From Flammeovirgaceae bacterium (lineage in GTDB: Bacteria; Bacteroidota; Bacteroidia; Cytophagales; Cyclobacteriaceae), in assembly GCA_003229495.1 (NCBI GenBank), contig QIEB01000098.1, positions 1-5,434 on the forward strand: a DNA stretch of 5,434 nucleotides, given 5' to 3'. The notes beneath the pieces are model-generated. The model was not told where the DNA came from. It ran no database searches and saw nothing but the letters and a program-made list of their open reading frames with translations. The translations under genes were made by a program, and so were the position numbers. Of this stretch, positions 1 through 4,655 are shown one piece after another (position 1 is the stretch's first letter; each line of letters starts with the position of its first letter).

Positions 1-477
1 GCTTTCAAATGGGTGTTGCTAAAATTGACCACTATCAAATTTCTCAGGCGTTGGCGCCATCGTGCCTATGAACATGGAAATGAGATCATCTGGGCCTCCA
101 GTCAGTTGAAAGGAAAACGCCTGATATTTTGGGTAACAATTTCGTTGGTGACAATGTTGATATGGACTGTAAGGTACGTTCAACTGAACCTGATAATTGC
201 TTCCTTTGTCGATCTGCCCATGGCGGACCATATATTAATATTTGCCCGTCAGATCATATTATGGATCATCATGTTGGTGTCACCGACCCCAGGAAGCAGC
301 GGGGCGGCAGAGTTTTTCTTTCCGCTGTTTTTTGAGGATTATCTGGGTCCATATACTCTAATAGCCAACATTAGCTGGAGGGCCTTGTCCTTCTATCCAT
401 ATTTGTTTTTGGGCGCCATCTTTCTACCAAGATGGCTGCGCAAAGTGTTCTTTGTCAAGCAACCAGAAGATTCCTAA
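1..477 (+). CDS. C-terminal part of a YbhN/UPF0104-type (lysylphosphatidylglycerol synthase TM-like) membrane protein, 5' truncated
   Basis: The frame is open from base 1 and ends at TAA 475-477, leaving 158 residues of a longer integral membrane protein; the GTG at 13 is inside the gene, not its start. Hydrophobic spans lie at about fragment residues 40-68 and 76-94, with another near the end after a WR motif (W-R-A-L-S-F-Y-P-Y). The segment SPTPGSSGAAE at residues 94-104 is the hallmark of the UPF0104/YbhN/AglD-like family, which shares its membrane domain with the MprF flippase region. The fragment ends with a basic stretch (PRWLRK), as expected for a cytoplasmic tail. The family is thought to move or modify lipid-linked substrates, but no precise substrate can be given. 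There is no soluble MprF synthase domain in what is visible. The gene converges on ndk with overlapping stop codons. Family assignment is good; function is not known. Confidence 0.85.
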   Translation, partial: AFKWVLLKLTTIKFLRRWRHRAYEHGNEIIWASSQLKGKRLIFWVTISLVTMLIWTVRYVQLNLIIASFVDLPMADHILIFARQIILWIIMLVSPTPGSSGAAEFFFPLFFEDYLGPYTLIANISWRALSFYPYLFLGAIFLPRWLRKVFFVKQPEDS

Positions 478-890
478 TAGCGCTCTAATTCAGAGAAGAA
501 AAATCCTGATTCTATAACAGCATTTTCTTCCGAATCAGATCCATGAATGGCATTTGCTTGTATGGAGGTGGCAAATAATTGACGTATAGTACCCTGAGCA
601 GCATTTGAGGGGTCAGTGGCACCAATAAGGGTTCTGAAATCCGCCACTGCATTATCTTTGGACAGGATCATAGCAATAAGGGGTCCGGATGACATATAAT
701 TACATAGATCCTGGTAAAAAGGACGTTCTTTATGGATCGCATAAAATCTCCTGGCCATCTTCTGGCTCAACCTGGTTTTTTTCACTGCTACAATATTGAA
801 GCCAGATTTTTCGATCATCTTGATGATGGCTCCGGAATTACCAGCGCTTACAGCATCTGGTTTGATCATGGTAAAAGTACTTCCTTTCAT
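474..890 (-). CDS. ndk: Nucleoside diphosphate kinase
   Basis: Ndk moves the gamma-phosphate of an NTP (usually ATP) to NDPs and dNDPs through a phosphohistidine, balancing cytosolic nucleotide pools. The 138-residue product has the usual bacterial length. The catalytic histidine is H116 in NAIHGSDS. The other expected active-site residues are present: K10 (TMIKPDAV), Y50, R86, T92, R103, N113, S118 and E127. ATG at 890-888 gives the standard short lead before TMIKPDAV, and there is no better in-frame start upstream. An ATG 5 nt upstream is out of frame. The TAG stop (476-474) overlaps the TAA of the convergent membrane-protein gene. The gene is divergent from the nrnA-like gene across 173 bp. 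No convincing TAnnTTTG promoter was found on this strand; the nearest is TAACTTAG (938-931), one mismatch and no TTTG partner. Confidence 0.97.
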   Translation of the reverse strand: MKGSTFTMIKPDAVSAGNSGAIIKMIEKSGFNIVAVKKTRLSQKMARRFYAIHKERPFYQDLCNYMSSGPLIAMILSKDNAVADFRTLIGATDPSNAAQGTIRQLFATSIQANAIHGSDSEENAVIESGFFFSELERY

Positions 891-993
891 GGCATCTAAT
901 TCAATAATCTGTTTTGCTTAAAACAGCGCGCTAAGTTATTACTTTTTTAAAAAAAATGCATACCATTAAACATTCCTTTTAGTAATGGCACTC

Positions 994-1024
994 TTTGTTT
1001 TTACTGTATTTATTCACAACTTTG
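994..1024 (+). promoter_or_regulatory. Bacteroidetes-type promoter for the nrnA-FKBP-FKBP-rdgB cluster
   Basis: TTTG at 994-997 is followed after exactly 19 bp by CAACTTTG at 1017-1024. This matches the Bacteroidetes sigma-ABfr consensus TTTG-N19-21-TAnnTTTG with one mismatch (C for the first T). Transcription would start around 1030, giving a leader of roughly 33 nt before the ATG at 1064. The rest of 891-1063 is AT-rich and holds a weak inverted repeat (GTTTT 911-915 with AAAAC 920-924) and a short GC palindrome at 925-932, neither assigned a role. Confidence 0.6.
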
Positions 1025-1063
1025 CAGATCACAATTTAGCCAACAGTAGGGGCATGGGTATTA

Positions 1064-2098
1064 ATGCAGGATTTTCAAGCTTTTAAAGAGCTACTTAACA
1101 CTCCCAAAAACATCATAATAGTTACTCATCATAGACCCGATGCCGATGCATTGGGTTCTTCATTGGGGTGGTCAGGGTTTTTGAAGAAAAAGGGTCATCA
1201 GGTCAAGATAATTAGCCCTTCAGACTACCCTGTGTTTCTTCACTGGATGAAGGGAAATGATGAGGTACTTATTTACGAAAAGAGCCAACATCAATCAATC
1301 AATCCATTAATTGAAGCGGCAGATATAATTTTTTGCCTGGACTTTTCAAGTTTGCATCGTATCAATGAACTGGGAGAACAGGTGGGTCGATCGAAGGCCA
1401 AGAAAGTACTTATAGACCATCATTTGGACCCGGAAGATTTTGCTACCTATAAGTTTTGGAGCACGGAGGCTGCTGCCACGGCAGAACTAATTTATGAACT
1501 GATTATATCATTGGGTGATGCTGATTTAATAGACCAGGATATAGCAGAATCACTCTATGCCGGTATTTTGACGGACACCGGATCATTCCAGCATTCCAAT
1601 ACTACCCAAAAAATACATCGTATTACAGCCTCTCTAATCGAACTGGGCGCAGATACCCATAAAGTAGCACGTCTTATTTATGACTCCAATTCACTGGATA
1701 GACTACGGTTTAAGGGTTTCGCTTTGAGTCAAAGGTTAGAAGTGCTGGCAGAGTACAATGTTGCTTTGTTTGCCATCTCTAACGAGGACTTGACCAGGTA
1801 CCATTCAAAAACAGGAGACACTGAGGGCTTGGTAAATTATGCGCTTTCCATACGGGGGATCGTATTGGCAGCACTAATAGTCGATCAAGGGGAATTAATT
1901 AAGATTTCTTTTCGTTCGGTAGGAGACTTTCCAGCAAATGAATTGGCTCAGAAATATTTCAATGGGGGAGGTCATAAAAATGCCGCTGGTGGCAGATCCA
2001 CATTATCCCTGGAAGAAACGGTAAACAAGTTCAAAAACTTGTTGCCGTCATATAGATTAAAACTAACTACTTCAAACAAAATAAGAGCAAATGTTTAA
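1064..2098 (+). CDS. nrnA: DHH/DHHA1-family phosphoesterase, NrnA-like (oligoribonuclease / pAp phosphatase)
   Basis: NrnA-type enzymes degrade 2-5 nt RNA fragments and dephosphorylate pAp to AMP in the cytosol, using Mn2+. The 344-residue product has all metal motifs in order: H22-x-x-P-D26-x-D28 (THHRPDADALGS), D93 (CLDFSS), D118-H119-H120 (LIDHH) and D171 (ILTDTGSF). The C-terminal DHHA1 domain has the substrate-binding glycine motif NGGGHKNAAGG at 300-310. ATG 1064 is chosen because an AGGGG (1048-1052) lies 11 nt upstream and it gives the usual short lead into the first motif. The ATG at 1054 is in another frame and stops after ten codons. The last 8 nt overlap the next gene, implying translational coupling. 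Cyclic-di-AMP or pGpG hydrolysis by GdpP/PDE2-type relatives is an alternative activity, but there are no PAS/GGDEF domains here, which favours NrnA. Confidence 0.9.
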   Translation: MQDFQAFKELLNTPKNIIIVTHHRPDADALGSSLGWSGFLKKKGHQVKIISPSDYPVFLHWMKGNDEVLIYEKSQHQSINPLIEAADIIFCLDFSSLHRINELGEQVGRSKAKKVLIDHHLDPEDFATYKFWSTEAAATAELIYELIISLGDADLIDQDIAESLYAGILTDTGSFQHSNTTQKIHRITASLIELGADTHKVARLIYDSNSLDRLRFKGFALSQRLEVLAEYNVALFAISNEDLTRYHSKTGDTEGLVNYALSIRGIVLAALIVDQGELIKISFRSVGDFPANELAQKYFNGGGHKNAAGGRSTLSLEETVNKFKNLLPSYRLKLTTSNKIRANV

Positions 2099-3035
2099 TA
2101 GAATCATATCAATACTATCGGTAGTTATCTTAACGATAACCAGCTGTGGACAGCAGGATGGTTTTAAGACCACCGACTCAGGACTGAAGTATCAATTCGT
2201 GAGCAAAGGTATGTCTGGCAATCAGCCTGAGGAAGGTCAAGTTGTCACTCTGAATCTGACAATGGTTAGCGAAGGAGATAGCATATTAATGCAAGCATCA
2301 AAAATGCCCATCCAGAAAGTGGAACAAATGTGGAGTTTAAAGGGTGGCATTGAAGAAGCTTTCTCCATGATGTCAGAGGGAGACAGTATCATAGTCAAAG
2401 TAAAAGCCGGTGACTTATATCAACGCACCTGGCAAATGCCTGTTCCACCAAACATTAATGAGGACCAACTGATCACCTGTATTATTGGTATGGACAAAAT
2501 TTATGATGCTGATGAATTTCAGAAACAGTCAGCACTGGCACGGGTTGAAGAAATTGATGCCTTCAGAAAACAGGCGTTGTACGAAAAAAAGGACCAAATG
2601 GACACTGATATTGCGGTAATCGATGCTTACCTCAAAAAGAACAACATCACCGCGGAAACCACTGAAAATGGGATTCGTTACATTATACTTGAGGAAGGTA
2701 CGGGCCCAAAACCACAGGTAGGAGATCAGGTACAGGTTAATTACACTGGAAACGTGTTGGAAGGTGGCTATTTTGACACCTCTGTGGAAGAAAAAGCCAA
2801 GGAATTTGGATTACATGACCCACGCCGCCCTTATGGCCCCTTTGAATTCGTGCTGGGAACCGGAGGTGTCATCCATGGGTGGGATGAAGGAATTGCCTTG
2901 TTAAATGAAGGAACAAGAGCCAGATTGTACATACCTTCACCAATGGCTTATGGTGACCAGCAAAGAAGTGAGGTAATAGTAGCCAACGCAATCCTGGAGT
3001 TTGAGGTCGAATTAGTAGGTATTAAAAATAACTAG
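2091..3035 (+). CDS. Lipoprotein with two FKBP-type domains (peptidyl-prolyl isomerase; N-terminal domain degenerate)
   Basis: The product (314 residues) begins with a lipoprotein signal peptide: hydrophobic residues 5-17 and lipobox I-T-S-C with lipidated C19, so it should be membrane anchored in the envelope. The C-terminal domain (about 192-314) is a complete FKBP: Y218 (VNYTG), F228-D229, F251/F253, V260-I261, W264 (HGWDEG), Y287 (MAYGD), I296 and F304 match the FKBP12 active-site set, so it is probably an active prolyl isomerase. Residues 30-136 form a second FKBP-like unit (GLKY...EEGQVV...SEGDSI) lacking the Phe-Asp pair and with I87 at the Trp position, so it is likely non-catalytic. 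A charged helix-rich linker (about 140-185) joins them. The start overlaps the phosphoesterase stop by 8 nt. The neighbourhood recalls the flavobacterial gldI region, but identity with GldI is not shown. Confidence 0.88.
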   Translation: MFNRIISILSVVILTITSCGQQDGFKTTDSGLKYQFVSKGMSGNQPEEGQVVTLNLTMVSEGDSILMQASKMPIQKVEQMWSLKGGIEEAFSMMSEGDSIIVKVKAGDLYQRTWQMPVPPNINEDQLITCIIGMDKIYDADEFQKQSALARVEEIDAFRKQALYEKKDQMDTDIAVIDAYLKKNNITAETTENGIRYIILEEGTGPKPQVGDQVQVNYTGNVLEGGYFDTSVEEKAKEFGLHDPRRPYGPFEFVLGTGGVIHGWDEGIALLNEGTRARLYIPSPMAYGDQQRSEVIVANAILEFEVELVGIKNN

Positions 3036-3037
3036 TC

Positions 3038-3526
3038 ATGAGAATAGCCCTTTATATTTCGTTTGTTGCCATGTTAAGTCAAAGTTGCCTTAACAATGAT
3101 GATGATCCAGTAGTATGTGACCCAGAAACGGTAGCGCAGCAAAACCCTACCATTGATGATTACATTGCAGAGAACAACATGCCCATGCAAGTCACTGCTT
3201 CTGGATTAAGATACTCAATAGATGAAGCTGGAACTGGAGACAATGTCATTTACGGTGACGTCATAGAAATTGAATTCAAGGGAACTTTTCTGGACGGAAC
3301 CATCTTCGATCAAGGTGGAATAGGCCCACCGGAATTTCCTACCTTTCAGGAGAATTCTTTTATTGCGGGATTTGAAGAAGGGTTACTTTTACTAAACGAA
3401 GGCGCTCAGGCAACTTTCATTCTTCCCAGTGCCTTAGCCTATGGCTGCTTTCCACCTCAAGGAAGCATTATAGGAGAAAACCAGATCCTGATATTCGAGG
3501 TCACAATGGTCAGCGTGAATCCATAG
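3038..3526 (+). CDS. Small FKBP-type peptidyl-prolyl isomerase lipoprotein, probably surface exposed
   Basis: This 162-residue product has a short signal peptide (hydrophobic 3-13) ending SQSC, with C17 as the likely lipidated residue. The lipobox is loose (Ser at -3), as is tolerated in Bacteroidetes. An acidic run, D21-D23, follows directly; it resembles the lipoprotein export signal that sends lipoproteins to the cell surface. The FKBP domain (about 53-160) keeps F80 (at the Tyr26 position of FKBP12), F90-D91, F108-I109, Y135 (LAYG) and F153. The active-site Trp is replaced by F112 (AGFEEG), a common conservative change. C27 and C137 could form a disulfide. The gene starts 2 nt after the upstream FKBP gene and ends 4 nt before rdgB, so it is co-transcribed. 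Its length is near that of GldI (about 180 residues), making a GldI-like folding role possible; this is inference. Confidence 0.87.
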   Translation: MRIALYISFVAMLSQSCLNNDDDPVVCDPETVAQQNPTIDDYIAENNMPMQVTASGLRYSIDEAGTGDNVIYGDVIEIEFKGTFLDGTIFDQGGIGPPEFPTFQENSFIAGFEEGLLLLNEGAQATFILPSALAYGCFPPQGSIIGENQILIFEVTMVSVNP

Positions 3527-3530
3527 AAAA

Positions 3531-4157
3531 ATGGCCTTGTGCTTTGCCACCAGTAACCGGCATAAGCTTGAGGAAGTCAGGGCACTGCTTCCTCAGGGAT
3601 ACCCATTACTTTCATTAGAGGATATCGGCTGTAATATTGACCTCCCCGAAACTCAGAATACCCTGGAGGGGAATGCCAAACAGAAAGCTGCTTACGTTAA
3701 AGAGCATTACGGTATGGACTGCTTTGCCGATGATACCGGTTTGGAAGTTGATGCATTAGGTGGGGCTCCTGGGGTATTTTCTGCCCGGTATGCGGGCCCG
3801 AGCCGGCCCCAAACTCCGTCGGGCATGGCCCTCCCCCGAGTGGAGTCAGAAAAGAGAGAACAGGCCAACTGTGCTAAATTACTTCAGGAGTTAAAAGGAA
3901 AAGACCACAGACAGGCAAGCTTTCGAACGGTGATTTGCCTAATCAGAGAAAGAGAGGTACACTATTTTGAGGGGACAATAGCTGGGATTATCGTCCAAAA
4001 ACCAAGGGGAGCACATGGATTCGGATATGATCCGGTCTTCCAGCCTATGGGTCATGCCAGTACCTTTGCACAGATGTCCTCCCAAGTAAAAAATCGCCTG
4101 AGTCATCGCGGTAAAGCCATAGCGAAATTAGTACACTTTCTAGGTCCTAAATTCTAA
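3531..4157 (+). CDS. rdgB: Non-canonical purine NTP pyrophosphatase, RdgB/HAM1 family, with an internal insert
   Basis: The enzyme hydrolyses dITP, ITP and XTP to monophosphate plus pyrophosphate, keeping deaminated purines out of DNA and RNA. Family motifs are all present: T7-S-N9-R-H-K12 at the N-terminus, TLEGNA (44-49), F65-A-D67-D68-T-G-L with the catalytic Asp pair, GAPGVFSARYAG (78-89), GFGYDPVF (163-170) and SHRGKA (191-196). The fold and active site therefore look intact. At 208 residues it is about 15 longer than usual; the excess is residues 91-105, in the loop after YAGP, encoded by an unusually GC-rich stretch (listed separately). ATG 3531 lies 4 nt after the upstream stop with no visible Shine-Dalgarno, and gives the normal N-terminus. 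It is the last gene of the cluster. The two other nucleotide-handling genes nearby (ndk, nrnA-like) fit a housekeeping nucleotide theme. Confidence 0.95.
   Translation: MALCFATSNRHKLEEVRALLPQGYPLLSLEDIGCNIDLPETQNTLEGNAKQKAAYVKEHYGMDCFADDTGLEVDALGGAPGVFSARYAGPSRPQTPSGMALPRVESEKREQANCAKLLQELKGKDHRQASFRTVICLIREREVHYFEGTIAGIIVQKPRGAHGFGYDPVFQPMGHASTFAQMSSQVKNRLSHRGKAIAKLVHFLGPKF
3801..3846 (+). repeat. GC-rich hairpin-forming in-frame insert within rdgB
   Basis: This stretch encodes residues 91-105 (SRPQTPSGMALPRVE), which have no counterpart in ordinary RdgB proteins as I know them. Bases 3792-3845 are 42/54 G+C (78%), far above the flanks. It contains a strong inverted repeat: ACTCC 3813-3817 pairs with GGAGT 3842-3846, and TCGGG 3819-3823 pairs with CCCGA 3835-3839, with a G-T wobble and one bulged G between them and an 11-nt loop. 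GGGCCC (3794-3799) and GCCGGC (3802-3807) palindromes lie next to it. The reading frame stays open. It looks like a short palindromic element similar in concept to Rickettsia palindromic elements; whether it recurs in this genome cannot be seen here. The edges are approximate. Confidence 0.6.
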
Positions 4158-4212
4158 TCCGGTTAAGCTTCTGGTGTTTCTCTGATAAATACTCTTGAAA
4201 GTTACCGGATTA
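4155..4212. repeat. Perfect 9-bp inverted repeat between rdgB and the next promoter
   Basis: TAATCCGGT (4155-4163) is matched by ACCGGATTA (4204-4212), with 40 nt between them. The left arm begins on the rdgB stop codon; the right arm lies between the two promoter elements of the downstream gene. It could be an operator pair or a weak 3' stem for the rdgB transcript. There is no U-tract, so it is not a classical terminator. One such repeat is about what chance would give in a window of this size. Confidence 0.35.
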
Positions 4213-4224
4213 TGGCTACTTTTG
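4194..4224 (+). promoter_or_regulatory. Bacteroidetes-type promoter for the small exported protein and secDF
   Basis: TACTTTTG at 4217-4224 is a perfect TAnnTTTG -7 element. CTTG at 4194-4197 (3 of 4 to TTTG) stands 19 bp upstream, the expected spacing. Transcription would start near 4230. No comparable promoter is seen in the 72 bp before secDF, so secDF is probably transcribed from here. The promoter lies downstream of the ATG at 4212, which argues against that codon as the start of the next gene. Confidence 0.6.
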
Positions 4225-4238
4225 TATTCTACAATCAG

Positions 4239-4583
4239 ATGATAAGTGCAGTGGCTGACCGTTTTCACAAATCTATTCTGACATTAATAACCCTGATGAT
4301 GTTGTTTCACAGTATTTCACTGTATGCGGCACCTAAATCAGCTTCGGAAGAGTGTGCTTCCAAGGAGATGAATGAAGACGTCGATCACCAAGAAACACGC
4401 CTACAGGTTTACGATGCACTTATTCCTGCCGCACAGGGTATGGCTCCTTTGGTATTACATTTTCTAAGTGAGTTGGTTTTATTCGGCGAAGCGGAATATC
4501 AGGAGATTCCTGTTCCGGTCTTTTTTGAGAACCGTTATCTGGGTGTTCTATTTCCATTGATCATTAGCCCCAACGCCCCCTAG
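4239..4583 (+). CDS. Small exported protein of unknown family upstream of secDF; candidate export-monitoring leader
   Basis: I do not recognise a characterised family. From ATG 4239 the product has 114 residues: a basic N-region (R8, H10, K11), a hydrophobic core at about 12-29 and a plausible signal-peptidase site at YAAP (29-32), so it should enter the Sec pathway. The mature part begins acidic (E37, E38, E42, E45, D46, D48), then becomes hydrophobic (LIPAAQGMAPLVLHFLSEL at about 60-78) and ends with LFPLIISPNAP, proline being the last residue before TAG. An in-frame ATG at 4212 would add nine residues, but the perfect -7 element at 4217-4224 lies inside that extension, so 4239 is preferred; this leaves only about a 9-nt leader. 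It is followed after 72 nt by secDF. Secreted, short, Pro-terminated and next to a Sec gene, it matches the layout of SecM/VemP-type arrest peptides. That role is inference. A plain secreted protein of other function remains possible. Confidence 0.7.
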   Translation: MISAVADRFHKSILTLITLMMLFHSISLYAAPKSASEECASKEMNEDVDHQETRLQVYDALIPAAQGMAPLVLHFLSELVLFGEAEYQEIPVPVFFENRYLGVLFPLIISPNAP

Positions 4584-4650
4584 TTGATTTGGCCATTCCA
4601 CAGTGCTCCGGTGCTGAACCTGAATATTTTTTAAAACTCCAATTTATCTA
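4581..4650 (+). promoter_or_regulatory. Possible RNA stem linking the leader stop codon to the secDF start region
   Basis: Bases 4581-4592 (TAGTTGATTTGG, beginning with the upstream gene's stop codon) can pair with 4639-4650 (CCAATTTATCTA): nine Watson-Crick pairs, one G-U and two U-U mismatches. The right arm ends 5 nt before the secDF ATG (4656). A minor hairpin (4601-4616, six pairs, two of them wobble) sits in the loop. A ribosome held at the stop would occlude the left arm and free the secDF start. The stem is of modest strength, and no folding calculation was possible. Confidence 0.35.
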
Positions 4651-4655
4651 AGATC

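Noticed and set aside
19..335. Short open frames on both strands at 19-231 and 129-335
   Set aside because: They overlap the in-frame YbhN-like gene, whose hallmark SPTPG motif lies in the other frame. They are shadows.
891..960. ndk promoter on the minus strand (TAACTTAG 938-931)
   Set aside because: It has one mismatch to TAnnTTTG and no TTTG element at 19-21 bp, so it is not strong enough to annotate.
1054..1086. Ten-codon upstream ORF beginning at ATG 1054 and overlapping the nrnA-like start
   Set aside because: AGGGG (1048-1052) is only 1 nt from this ATG but 11 nt from ATG 1064. The peptide has no leader-peptide character, so it is probably incidental.
3797..3840. Direct repeat CCCGAG at 3797-3802 and 3835-3840 as a target-site duplication for the rdgB insert
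   Set aside because: The copies are 38 bp apart, not a multiple of three, so an insertion bounded by them would not preserve the frame. A 6-mer repeat in GC-rich DNA is easily chance.
4601..4632. Possible rho-independent terminator between the small ORF and secDF (hairpin 4601-4616, then a T-run 4627-4632)
   Set aside because: The stem has six pairs with two wobbles, and the T-run starts 10 nt after it. This is too weak and too distant for an intrinsic terminator.
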